In this document: positions 1 to 8,200 of the stretch, piece after piece
Layout: the number at the start of each line of letters is the position of its first letter
Numbering within the stretch: position 1 is the first letter of the stretch
Assembly: GCF_027451485.1 (NCBI RefSeq)
Contig: NZ_DAIDJE010000132.1
Location: 1 to 64,000 of the forward strand
DNA: 64,000 bases
Direction: 5' to 3'
Source of the DNA: Bradyrhizobium sp.
GTDB lineage: Bacteria; Pseudomonadota; Alphaproteobacteria; Rhizobiales; Xanthobacteraceae
Notes under the pieces: model-generated
What the model was told of the DNA's origin: nothing
What the model saw: only the letters and a program-made list of their open reading frames with translations
The model's database searches: none
Translations under genes and position numbers: made by a program

Positions 1-116
1 GCCTCGAAGACTCTGGTGCGGCGTTGCGGGTCGCGGCGTCCGACGGCGCCTCGCGGTACGCGCGCAGCACGGGCCACGGTTACGGCATTGGTCAGTTGTT
101 TCGCGCCCTTGCCCAT
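1..116 (-). CDS. Possible N-terminus of a minus-strand gene cut by the window edge
   Basis: An open frame begins with ATG at 116 and runs off the left edge (about 38 codons). It starts 12 bases after the stop of the DUF4417-like gene at 129, so it would be a fourth member of that minus-strand run. The visible part is basic and rich in Arg and Ala with no motif I recognise. No clear ribosome binding site is visible. It could equally be non-coding. Confidence 0.3.
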   Translation of the reverse strand, partial: MGKGAKQLTNAVTVARAARVPRGAVGRRDPQRRTRVFE

Positions 117-128
117 GATGCCGCCGAG

Positions 129-1400
129 CTAAGGTTTCGCAGTGGCGATCACGCGCTGCGGCTCTGGGGCGACGCCCCGAGCCTCACCGGGCAGGTGGAG
201 TTGATGCAAAAGGCCTGGCTGGACGGCCTCTCCATTTGCGTTCGCTGCGCGCCGGATGCGGCGCGACGTCGGACGTAGTCGCACCGGGGGGCTTTCCGAT
301 GCCTCATAGGAAGCCCGGACGAGCGCGACATTGTGCGCTAGAAGGTCGTCGATCGGCGCGCCCTTCGGGGTCGGGAATTTCGCCCATTTGAGACGCCCGG
401 ACTCGGTCAAATAGGCGCGTCGCCGCCGCATGGTGCGGGAAAACGCTTCAGTCTCGATCAGAGAAACCTTGTCGAAATGGCACCGCAGCACGCCGAGTCT
501 GCGGCCACCGCCCCGGATGACGAGCGCGAGCGGACGATTGACGCGGTCAGCGAGCGCACAGAGCTGGGCAACATGCCAGTCGAACCGCTCGCCGCGGCCG
601 CAGCCCGTCGCGAACTCGAAGGCGAGAATCTCGATCTCGGGACGTTCGGCGATGAGGTTGCCCCAGCGGACGTAATCATGCTGCGTGCGGGCGTTGATGT
701 GCAGCGCAGCCGGCAGGCCTGCCGCACCCATCTCCGTCCAGGCCAGCAGGATCCGCTTCATGCCGTGGAGATTGTCGGTACGCGGCACGTCGGTCAGCAC
801 GCTGTAATTCGGCGTGCTGATGAGCGCGACACCGAGCGCCTTCAGCGCGGCGAGAATCGCGCCGCGTTCCTTCAGCTCCCACCAGCGTTCGATCGGGTTA
901 TCCTTGTCGACACCCGACACGACGATCGTCGCGCCTTCGGTGAAGCGGAAGCGATCGGCGAGTTCGGCACGGGAGGTAACATGCGGCTTGCCGGTTGCGA
1001 GATTGACAAGCTCGTACAGCGACAGCGCGACCACCGCCTCGTCAAGGGCCGCCACACGCCGGTAGCCGTGGTCAACGAAGGGCACGATCATCGGCAGGTC
1101 GGGAACGCCGTTCGCCGGAACGCGCGGCGCGTTCTCGAAGCCCAGGCCACGCACTTCGCGCATGCGGGCGACGAAAAGGCTTGGATTGAACCGGCAGACC
1201 ATGTCGCACTTGCTCTTGTCCTTGCAGGAGCAGAGGTCGCGGCAATCGACGATGCCGGCGTCGGTATGGACGCCGCCACAACGGTCACGCTCGAGGCAGG
1301 TCGGGCAGCCCAGCGACTGTGTGTGCTGCGTCGCATCATCCCAAAGCCGCTGCGGTTGCGGGAAACGGCGCGACGGTTCGTGGGGCGGCCGGTCGTTCAT
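129..1400 (-). CDS. Cys-rich protein with DUF4417-like core, last gene of a three-gene module
   Basis: 423-aa protein of unknown function. The N-terminal 70 residues hold a Cys cluster (CPTC, then C..CGG, then CRDLCSC and further Cys), suggesting a metal or Fe-S site. The middle (about residues 90-330) alternates predicted beta strands and helices and ends in conserved-looking stretches (STPNYSV, HINARTQHDYVRWG, EFATGCGRG) that remind me of DUF4417 proteins; that family call is from memory and tentative. The C-terminal 80 residues are Arg-rich and low complexity, perhaps a nucleic-acid-binding tail. The ATG overlaps the stop of the small gene upstream (ATGA at 1397-1400), so translation is probably coupled. 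It lies beside AbiE and Hachiman, which hints at defence or mobile-element biology, but no catalytic residues can be named. Confidence 0.7.
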   Translation of the reverse strand: MNDRPPHEPSRRFPQPQRLWDDATQHTQSLGCPTCLERDRCGGVHTDAGIVDCRDLCSCKDKSKCDMVCRFNPSLFVARMREVRGLGFENAPRVPANGVPDLPMIVPFVDHGYRRVAALDEAVVALSLYELVNLATGKPHVTSRAELADRFRFTEGATIVVSGVDKDNPIERWWELKERGAILAALKALGVALISTPNYSVLTDVPRTDNLHGMKRILLAWTEMGAAGLPAALHINARTQHDYVRWGNLIAERPEIEILAFEFATGCGRGERFDWHVAQLCALADRVNRPLALVIRGGGRRLGVLRCHFDKVSLIETEAFSRTMRRRRAYLTESGRLKWAKFPTPKGAPIDDLLAHNVALVRASYEASESPPVRLRPTSRRIRRAANANGEAVQPGLLHQLHLPGEARGVAPEPQRVIATAKP

Positions 1401-1750
1401 TTCACGCTGATCTCCGCGGTATCGCCGAACAGTCCGACGCGCTGGACCACGCCTTCGGCATAGCCGCCGCCGTCTGCGATGGCGGCGGTCATTTCGGACG
1501 AGGGATTTGCGATGTGTCCGACCGCGCGAAGGCCGTCACTGACGGTGAGGCCGTCGGGCGCGGTTTGGACGATCAATGTGTCACCCGCTTTGAGACGGCA
1601 ACTGGCATCGAGCTGGGCGGTCACCGTGCGCGCTGTCTCGGACATGGTGAGTTCGAACAATGTCGGCAATTTCAGGCGGTCGAGACCACCGTTCCAGCGC
1701 TTGCGCCATGGCTTGCCAGTCTGCGCACGGATGTAATCGAGGCCCATCAA
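1397..1750 (-). CDS. Small protein, middle gene of the three-gene module
   Basis: 117-aa soluble protein I do not recognise. It begins with a basic segment (KPWRKRW) and then looks beta-rich, ending in a Gly-rich half with GLFGDTAEISVK at the C-terminus, compatible with a small beta-barrel. Both ends overlap neighbours by four bases (ATGA at 1747-1750 and at 1397-1400), the usual sign of a tightly coupled operon whose products act together at a fixed ratio. No signal peptide or membrane segment is visible. Confidence 0.65.
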   Translation of the reverse strand: MMGLDYIRAQTGKPWRKRWNGGLDRLKLPTLFELTMSETARTVTAQLDASCRLKAGDTLIVQTAPDGLTVSDGLRAVGHIANPSSEMTAAIADGGGYAEGVVQRVGLFGDTAEISVK

Positions 1751-2310
1751 GCAATCTCCAGGAGGGGACTGAACGACTTGGATTTGCCCTGCTTGCGTTC
1801 GACAAGCAGGCCCTTGGATGCGAGCGCGGACAGCCGATTGTTCCAGGCGGTGGGGCCGATTCGCTGGTCGGTGAACCGCGCGGCAAGTTCGGGGGCCGTG
1901 ATGGTGCCGAGCTCGCGAGCCACATCAAAGGTCGAGCGCTGGGCGGCATCGAGCTCGCCGATCAGCCGTGCGCTGATGACGGTGTCGTCCGCGTCAAGTT
2001 CGCAGCTCCAGAGCACGTCTCCGCGGGCGCGCACGAAGAAGTCGAGCTCCTCGGCGACAGCCGGCTGGAGATTGGCGACAACCGGGTAGACATTGCGCAA
2101 TGACTGCCGGGCGTAGTCGCGAAAACCGATCACGGCTTCGCGCAGGAACGAGGCGGTAGCGACCTCGATTTGAGTGAAGTCGAGGAACGCCGGCGTCGGG
2201 GCCTCCGACGAAGGCGTCGCCGCGATCAGGGCACTCAGCAGCTTGCGTCCCGAGGTAGCGCCTGAAAGGACCGTTTGGCCGCCCGTTAGATCGAATAGTC
2301 GGTGCCGCAA
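1747..2310 (-). CDS. STAS-like (DUF4325-type) domain plus winged-helix protein, first gene of the module
   Basis: 187 aa. Residues about 1-75 resemble the STAS-like DUF4325 domain: a short N-terminal strand pair, a Gly-rich turn, then a hydrophobic strand (PAFLDFTQIEVAT) followed by SFLREAVIGF, the characteristic DF..v....SFl.E pattern. Residues about 115-187 look like a winged helix (ITAPELAARF, then AWNNRLSALASKGLLVERKQGKSKSFSPL), so DNA or RNA binding is likely. STAS-like proteins often act in regulatory partner-switch or sensory roles; here it may sense or regulate for the two genes behind it. It is divergent from abiEi with a gap of about 190 bp that carries two inverted-repeat operators. 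Function is inferred; the domain call is moderately sure. Confidence 0.7.
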   Translation of the reverse strand: MRHRLFDLTGGQTVLSGATSGRKLLSALIAATPSSEAPTPAFLDFTQIEVATASFLREAVIGFRDYARQSLRNVYPVVANLQPAVAEELDFFVRARGDVLWSCELDADDTVISARLIGELDAAQRSTFDVARELGTITAPELAARFTDQRIGPTAWNNRLSALASKGLLVERKQGKSKSFSPLLEIA

Positions 2311-2426
2311 TTCATTATCCTCACTTCACGTAAGTGAAGATGGTGATTGAATCGGAGGCCGTCAAGGGTATCCGGGGGCGCGACTGGGTTTTCCCCAGTT
2401 TTCCGGGTGGAGGTATTTGGATGTTT

Positions 2427-2454
2427 GTCCGAAATTTGTATACGTATTTCGGAC
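2427..2454. promoter_or_regulatory. Inverted repeat 1, probable AbiEi operator
   Basis: 28-bp imperfect palindrome with 9-bp arms GTCCGAAAT (2427-2435) and ATTTCGGAC (2446-2454). A second copy with the same outer bases and the same length starts 44 bp downstream. AbiEi antitoxins are known to bind paired inverted repeats in their own promoter, so negative autoregulation of abiE is the simplest reading. Confidence 0.75.
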
Positions 2455-2470
2455 AGCCGGCTTGGCCATT

Positions 2471-2498
2471 GTCCGAAAAATGTCTACAAGTTTCGGAC
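2471..2498. promoter_or_regulatory. Inverted repeat 2, probable AbiEi operator abutting the start codon
   Basis: 28-bp palindrome with 8-bp arms GTCCGAAA (2471-2478) and TTTCGGAC (2491-2498), ending on the base before the abiEi ATG at 2499. Bound repressor here would cover the translation start region; the site also leaves no room for a normal Shine-Dalgarno sequence, so abiEi may be translated from a leaderless or weakly initiated message. Confidence 0.75.
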
Positions 2499-3335
2499 AT
2501 GAGCGACCAGGCGCCCGACCTCAAAGCTGCCGTCCTGCAGCGCATCCAAAGCGATGTGCCACGCAAGGCGTGGACGCCATCGGACTTCCTCGACCTCGGC
2601 TCGCGCGACGCTATCGACAAGGCGCTCCAGCGACTGACTACGGCGGAGCAACTGCGCCGGATCGATCGCGGGCTCTATGATCGGCCCGGCTTCAACAAGC
2701 TGACGCAGAAATCCAATCCGCCAGATCCGCGCTCCGTAATCGAGGCGCTCGGCCGCCGCGACCAGGTCCGCATGCTGGTCGATGGCATGACCGCGGCGAA
2801 TGACCTCGGCCTGACGGATGCCGTACCAGCCAAGATTGTCGTCCACTCCGACGCACGACGCCGCGCGCTGCGACTGGGCAATGTCACCATTAGTTTTCGC
2901 CCGACGGCGGCAAGCAAGCTCTTCTGGGCTGGACGGCCTGGGATGCGCGTCGTTCAGGCGCTCCACTGGATGCGCGATTTGCTCTCGCGCGAGGGCGAAG
3001 CCAACCGGGTGCGCCGCAAGCTTCGCAAGCTCCTCGATGATCCTGCGGCAGGTCCGCCCCTTAAGGCAGATCTGATTGATGGGCTGACGACGGTCCCGAC
3101 CTGGATGCAGGTCTTTCTGAAACCCGTGCTCCAGGATGATCAGCATGTATCGGCAAATCCCGCCGCTGCCGACGATGATCATGATGATGACGATGATGAT
3201 CATCATCGTCGCCGCCGACGTTCGGCGGCCAGTCGCCAGCAGGATCGCGCAGCCAGTCGGTCCCGCTCGAAGGCCGCCATCTCGTCCAGGCCATCGTCAG
3301 GACCGCGCTCAACTCGACGGACGCCGAACGCATGA
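2499..3335 (+). CDS. abiEi: AbiEi-type antitoxin / transcriptional repressor (type IV toxin-antitoxin)
   Basis: 278 aa from the ATG at 2499, chosen because it follows the operator pair; the frame is open further upstream (ATG at 2421 and 2334), but those starts would read through the operators. The N-terminus (AAVLQRIQSD, PSDFLDLGSRDAIDKALQRLTTAEQLRRIDRGLYDRPG) is the winged-helix 'abortive infection antitoxin' domain; residues about 65-200 match the DUF6088/AbiEi C-terminal domain. It would neutralise AbiEii and repress its own promoter. The last 60 or so residues are abnormal: an Asp/His run, then Arg/Ser-rich sequence, encoded by a trinucleotide repeat. The stop overlaps the abiEii start by four bases, so the two are translationally coupled. 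Confidence 0.85.
   Translation: MSDQAPDLKAAVLQRIQSDVPRKAWTPSDFLDLGSRDAIDKALQRLTTAEQLRRIDRGLYDRPGFNKLTQKSNPPDPRSVIEALGRRDQVRMLVDGMTAANDLGLTDAVPAKIVVHSDARRRALRLGNVTISFRPTAASKLFWAGRPGMRVVQALHWMRDLLSREGEANRVRRKLRKLLDDPAAGPPLKADLIDGLTTVPTWMQVFLKPVLQDDQHVSANPAAADDDHDDDDDDHHRRRRRSAASRQQDRAASRSRSKAAISSRPSSGPRSTRRTPNA
3171..3229. repeat. GAT/CAT trinucleotide tract with a perfect 22-bp palindrome and adjacent hairpin
   Basis: Within the 3' end of abiEi the DNA becomes a run of GAT/GAC then CAT/CGT triplets. Positions 3189-3210 form a perfect palindrome centred on TGATCA. Directly after it, 3211-3229 can form a hairpin with arms GCCGCCG and CGGCGGC. The tract encodes the odd Asp/His/Arg run of AbiEi. 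Triplet tracts can expand or contract without frame loss. Confidence 0.8.
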
Positions 3336-4417
3336 ACGCGGCTTTTGACGAGGTTTTCTCTGCAGGCACCGAGGCAATGCTGAGTGCCTTCGATACCACC
3401 GCGGCTCGGCTCGGCACGACCTCTCAAAACATCGAGAAGGATTTCTGGGTCTGTTGGACACTGGACGCGCTGTTTCACGGCCTGCCGAAAGGAAGCCCGC
3501 GCCTTCTCTTCAAGGGCGGAACATCCTTGTCCAAGGGGTTCGGCTTGATCAACCGCTTCTCCGAAGACGTCGACATCACCGTGTTTCGCGATGACATCGA
3601 CGCCCCGGCGACGGTCGCCGAACTCGAGGCGCTCAGCGGCAAAAAACGCAAAGCGCGGCTCGATGCGATCAGGGACGCATGCCAAGCCTACATCGCTGGC
3701 CCCATGCGCCAGGCGCTGAGCCGGATCCTCTCGAACCGCCTGACCACCGCTGGCCTCACTCCGAATGGCGGGCGCATCGAGCTCGACGACACCGACCCCG
3801 ACGGCCAGACGCTGTTGATCTGGTATCCCGCAACGACCCCCCATTCGGACTATGTGCGGGCCGCGATCAAGATCGAGGCGGGCGCAAAGTCGGCGCTCGA
3901 TCCCAACCGCGAAGTGCCGATCAAACCCTACGTCGACGATGATCTGCCGGCGCTCGATTTGACGGTGCCGTCAGTGCGTACCGTCGAGCCCCAGCGCACC
4001 TTCTGGGACAAGGTCGCGATCCTCCACGGGTTACGTCGCTGGTTTGACAAGCGCGGTGAGCTCCGTGGTGGCGGACAGCGCGTATCGAGACATTATTATG
4101 ATCTTCATCTTCTCGCGCAGGCGCCGGTCGGTATGGGGGCAGCGGCAGACACGGACCTCGGCGCTGACTGCGTCGCGCATGCACGAATGTTCTTCAACAG
4201 GCCGGACTTCGATCTTGCGAGCGCGGCGCCAGGCAGCTTCGCGCTCTTGCCGCATGACGGCATGGTCGATCAGCTGCGGACCGACTACCGCGCGATGCGC
4301 GGGATGATCTTTGGCGAGCCACCGACATTCGAGGATGTGCTTGCGAGCGTGGCAGCGATTGAACAGAAGCTCAACCAGGCACCACCCGGTCATAGCCCAG
4401 CCCGTCGGAACTATTGA
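3332..4417 (+). CDS. abiEii: AbiEii-type nucleotidyltransferase toxin (type IV toxin-antitoxin)
   Basis: 361 aa, DUF1814/nucleotidyl transferase AbiEii family. The nucleotidyltransferase signature is intact: GGTSLSK at residues 62-68 followed by EDVD at 78-81 (metal-binding acidic pair), and a downstream helical region with the family's conserved TFWDKVAILHG stretch. KDFWVCWTLDALF near residue 35 is also typical of the family. Members transfer nucleotides, in characterised homologues to tRNA, and arrest growth during phage infection. The start ATG overlaps the abiEi stop; the stop (4417) lies about 20 bases before hamA, so the abiE pair may be co-transcribed with Hachiman. Confidence 0.88.
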   Translation: MNAAFDEVFSAGTEAMLSAFDTTAARLGTTSQNIEKDFWVCWTLDALFHGLPKGSPRLLFKGGTSLSKGFGLINRFSEDVDITVFRDDIDAPATVAELEALSGKKRKARLDAIRDACQAYIAGPMRQALSRILSNRLTTAGLTPNGGRIELDDTDPDGQTLLIWYPATTPHSDYVRAAIKIEAGAKSALDPNREVPIKPYVDDDLPALDLTVPSVRTVEPQRTFWDKVAILHGLRRWFDKRGELRGGGQRVSRHYYDLHLLAQAPVGMGAAADTDLGADCVAHARMFFNRPDFDLASAAPGSFALLPHDGMVDQLRTDYRAMRGMIFGEPPTFEDVLASVAAIEQKLNQAPPGHSPARRNY

Positions 4418-4422
4418 CCCGC

Positions 4423-4430
4423 AGGAGGGG
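4423..4430 (+). promoter_or_regulatory. Ribosome binding site deciding the hamA start
   Basis: AGGAGGGG ends seven bases before a GTG at 4438. The upstream in-frame TTG at 4414 has no such site and would place this motif inside the gene, so GTG 4438 is preferred as the hamA start. Confidence 0.7.
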
Positions 4431-4437
4431 CGCGCAG

Positions 4438-5217
4438 GTGGTACAGTTCAACGATTGGTGCGTTTCTGCCGATGGGCAGGTTGGACATCACTTCCGCAGA
4501 GTAATGACGGGCGAGGCTGCGAACCTCGCAACGGGCGTTCAGGCGACCGCGGCGGTCATCCCAGGGCACTACGCTTCCGAGGAGCACGTCGCCCGAGCAC
4601 TCCGCCGGCTTGGAAAGCCCGCAGCCGCGGCCTTGATCGAGGGTAAGCTCCCGACGACGAAGGCCATTCGCTCGGGCGACCTTGGCGAAATTTATGCGAC
4701 GGAATGGATCGACGGCCATAGTGGTGGTTATCACGCGCCGATTAAACGGCTGCGCTGGAAGGATCATCGCAACATGGCGATGCGCGGCGAAGACGTGATT
4801 GGCATTCTTCAAGATCCGCAAACCCAGCTACTGCGCTTCCTGAAGACAGAGGCGAAAAGTCGCGCCACACTCACGGCACAGGTTGTAGCCGAGGCGCGAG
4901 CTAACCTCGACAAGGATGGGGGGCTACCGTCGGCGCATGCCCTTTCATATATTTCTGCGCGTCTGCTCGAGCTCGGCAATTTGCCATTGGCGGACGCGAT
5001 TGACGATGCCCTGCTCAAGCATGGAATTCCGCCTGCGAGTGTACGACACTTGCTATTCACTTTCTCCGGCAATTCACCGGAGGCGATGCTGACGACCTCA
5101 CTTCAGGCTTACCCAGGTGCTTTCAACCAGTGGGGGATTGGCCTCCGCATCGACGGCCATGCTGCCTTTATCGGCGCTGTCTATGATCAGGTGATCGCCA
5201 ATGCCAACAACGCCTGA
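4438..5217 (+). CDS. hamA: HamA, nuclease effector of a Hachiman anti-phage system (DUF1837)
   Basis: 259 aa from GTG 4438. The sequence fits DUF1837/HamA: a GDLGEIYATEW helix (Glu84), RGEDVIGIL (Asp119) and, 19 residues on, an E-A-K triad (Glu138, Lys140), which together give a PD-(D/E)xK-type nuclease core. The remaining C-terminal half is helical. In Hachiman, HamA is held by the HamB helicase and released to degrade DNA when infection or genome damage is sensed. The 3' end overlaps hamB by 17 bases, the usual coupled arrangement. No membrane segment is present. Confidence 0.85.
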   Translation: MVQFNDWCVSADGQVGHHFRRVMTGEAANLATGVQATAAVIPGHYASEEHVARALRRLGKPAAAALIEGKLPTTKAIRSGDLGEIYATEWIDGHSGGYHAPIKRLRWKDHRNMAMRGEDVIGILQDPQTQLLRFLKTEAKSRATLTAQVVAEARANLDKDGGLPSAHALSYISARLLELGNLPLADAIDDALLKHGIPPASVRHLLFTFSGNSPEAMLTTSLQAYPGAFNQWGIGLRIDGHAAFIGAVYDQVIANANNA

Positions 5218-8200
5218 GGCGATAGTCGCAGACATCAATGAAGCCGCAACCGCAGGCTTTCGCGGACGCCTGATCGCTCGCGGCCAGGCGCGAGCGATCA
5301 TCTGGCGCGACGGCGTTTTGCCGGCGGGAGCTCCAGCGTTTGCACCTCAGCTCAGTCACGATCTGCACTCTTATGGTTATGCGCTTCTCGGGCTTGGCCT
5401 GCGCCTCCGCGAACTTGGCGGTGACGCTGCCCAAGCGCGCACCGCCTTCGAGCAAGCCGCCACTGCCCTTGAGGCGGTCATCGCCAAGGGCAACCGCCAG
5501 GAGATCGATCGCGACTTCCACTTCGTGATGACGGCCGCGAGCTATCATCTCGCGCATCTTTCCGCGCGCGCCTATTCCTTGCTTTCGATCGTCGAAGCCG
5601 ATGAGAATTTCTCACCAATCGAACGTGTCCTGGCCCAGTTGATGCGGCGGAACTTCGGGGCTCTTCGCGCCAGCGTGCTCGACTACCGGGCCTCCGGCGA
5701 AGGTAGCGATGCTCGAATCGCCACTGCTATCCAGACCAACCTCGATCAGACCGAGGCCGTGGCCAATCCCATCGATAGCGGTAACGACTTCCTCTTCGAC
5801 GGGCTCGATACTGCGCTGACCGACAGCTTCCTGGCGGCCATGTCGCTGTTTCTCCTAGCTTTGGAACGTGGTGAGCGGCCGCTGCTCGATCAGGCACTGG
5901 AGCGGCTTCGTGTGAGCCTCGTCGTTTGCAGCGAGTTGAACATGCTTCCGCAGTGGTGGGCGCATCGCATTGCGATTCATCTCCTGTCCGACCTCTGGTC
6001 GAGCACCTTCCACGAGAGGGTGCCGCTGCAACCGGCAGGCGGCGAAGCGGCCGATTGGCCGCGGCTGCGCGAGTTGTTTATCGCACTGCTTCAACGGCGT
6101 CCCAAGGCGGAGGTCGACCTCTGGCCATCGCAGATCGAGGCCGCAACCCGCGCTGTCGATCAGTCTGACGATCTGGTGGTTTCGCTGCCGACAAGCGCCG
6201 GCAAGACACGCATTGCCGAACTATGCATCCTGCGCTGCCTCGCCGGCGGCAGGCGGGTGGTTTTTGTCACTCCGCTACGTGCCCTCTCGGCTCAGACAGA
6301 AACGACCTTGCAGAGGACCTTCGGCCCGCTCGGCAAGACGATCTCGGCGCTCTACGGCAGCATTGGTGTAAGTGGCTTCGACGAGGACGCGATCCGGGAA
6401 CGGGACATCGTGGTGGCGACGCCGGAGAAGCTCGACTTCGCGCTCCGTAACGACCCATCTCTTCTTGACGACGTCGGTCTTCTAGTCTTCGACGAGGGGC
6501 ATATGATCGGGCTCAACGAGCGCGAGGTCCGCTACGAAGTGCAGATCCAGCGGCTTCTTCGCCGTCCGGACGCGCTCCAGCGGCGAATTGTGTGCCTTTC
6601 AGCGATCTTGCCCGACGGCGATCAGCTCGACGACTTTGCCGCGTGGCTGAGGCGTGATCACCCTGGCGGCCTGATTAAAAATGACTGGCGACCGACCCGG
6701 CTGCGGTTCGGCGAGGTGGTGTGGACGTCGCCCTCCGCGCGATTGAACCTCCGGGTGGGCGACGAACGTCCGTGGGTACAGCGTTTTCTCACCGGGGCCG
6801 CGCCGCCGAACTGGATTCCGCCAAAGCGCCAACGAAAGCGCCTCTTTCCCGACGACCAGCGCGAACTCTGCCTGGCGACGGCTTGGCGGTTGGTTGAGGA
6901 TGGGCAGACCGTCCTGGTCTTCTGCCCGGAGCGACGAAGCGTCGAACCCTTCGCCGACGTGATCGTGGATCTTCATGAGCGCGGGGCGCTGCGTTCCCTG
7001 CTTGAAGCCGATCCTGCGGTTTTAAGTACCGCGATCGCATTGGGAGAGGAGTGGCTGGGGCCGAATAGCGCAATCCTCAAATGCCTTCGTCTAGGTGTTG
7101 CGCTCCACCATGGCGCCCTGCCAACCGCGTACCGCAAGGAGGTGGAACGACTGCTCCGCGACAATGTGCTCAAGGTGACAATCTCCTCGCCGACCTTGGC
7201 GCAGGGCCTCAACCTGTCGGCCACGGCCGTCGTCATGCACTCTCTCCACCGCAATGGCGAAAGAATAGAAATCTCCGAGTTCAAGAACGTGATCGGGCGA
7301 GCCGGCCGCGCCTATGTCGATGTCGAAGGCATCGTGCTCTTCCCGATGTTCGACGATATCGCAAAGAAGCGGCGTAACTGGGAAGCGCTCATCAACGATC
7401 TCGGCGCGCGAAACATGGAAAGCGGGCTGGCGCTTCTGGTTTGGACGCTTTTGTCTCGTATGCATGCACGGATCGGCGGTGACCTAAATCAGCTCGTCGA
7501 CTATGTCGTCAACAATGCCGCGGCCTGGACTTTCCCGGAGATCGCGAATGAGGAGGCCGAGGATCGCGAGCGCGCTCTTGCCGACTGGGAGCGCCATGTC
7601 GCGACGCTCGACACGGCCATCCTCAGCCTGATCGGCGAAAATGACATCCCTGACGAGGGAATCGAGGCCGCGCTGGACGACATCCTTCAATCCTCCCTCT
7701 GGCACCGGCGTTTACTGCGTCAGAACGAGCAGGTACAGCAGGCCCTCAAGGCCGGCCTTGTCTCCCGCAGCCGGCTTATCTGGAGCCAATCGACAGCAGC
7801 GCGCCGCCGAGGCTACTTCCTGGCTGGGGTTGGACTGACGACCGGACATGCGCTCGATGCGATCGCGGCGGACGCCAATCTTCTCCTGATCCAGGCCAAT
7901 GGCGCGATTCTTCAAGGTGACGCCGAGGCGGCGATCGCGGCCATCACGGCGCTGGCCGAGCGCGTCTTCACCTTCTACCCCTTCACGCCGGATCCCATGC
8001 CCGCAAATTGGCGGGATATCCTGCGTGCCTGGCTTCTTGGCGAGCCTCTTGCCGGCATCGCTGCCGGTCAGGAATCAGAGACGCTGCAGTTCATCGAGGG
8101 CGGCCTGGTCTATCGCCTTCCTTGGGCCATAGAGGCGATCCGCGTCCGTGCGGCCGCAAACGGCGATACGGTCGGCGTCTTTGATCTTCTCCTCGAAGAC

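Noticed and set aside
477..1463. Long plus-strand open frame opposite the DUF4417-like gene
   Set aside because: Shadow of high GC3 coding on the minus strand; the translation has no domain, and the overlapping minus-strand genes have coupled starts and sensible motifs.
2334..2498. Upstream ATGs (2334, 2421) as the abiEi start
   Set aside because: They would make both operator repeats coding, and the added residues do not resemble AbiEi; ATG 2499 begins the conserved winged helix.
3171..3213. GAT/CAT tract as a CRISPR or origin iteron array
   Set aside because: It is a simple triplet tract within a coding frame, with no spaced repeat units.
4414..4437. TTG 4414 as the hamA start
   Set aside because: The strong AGGAGGGG at 4423-4430 would then be inside the gene; GTG 4438 has ideal spacing to it.
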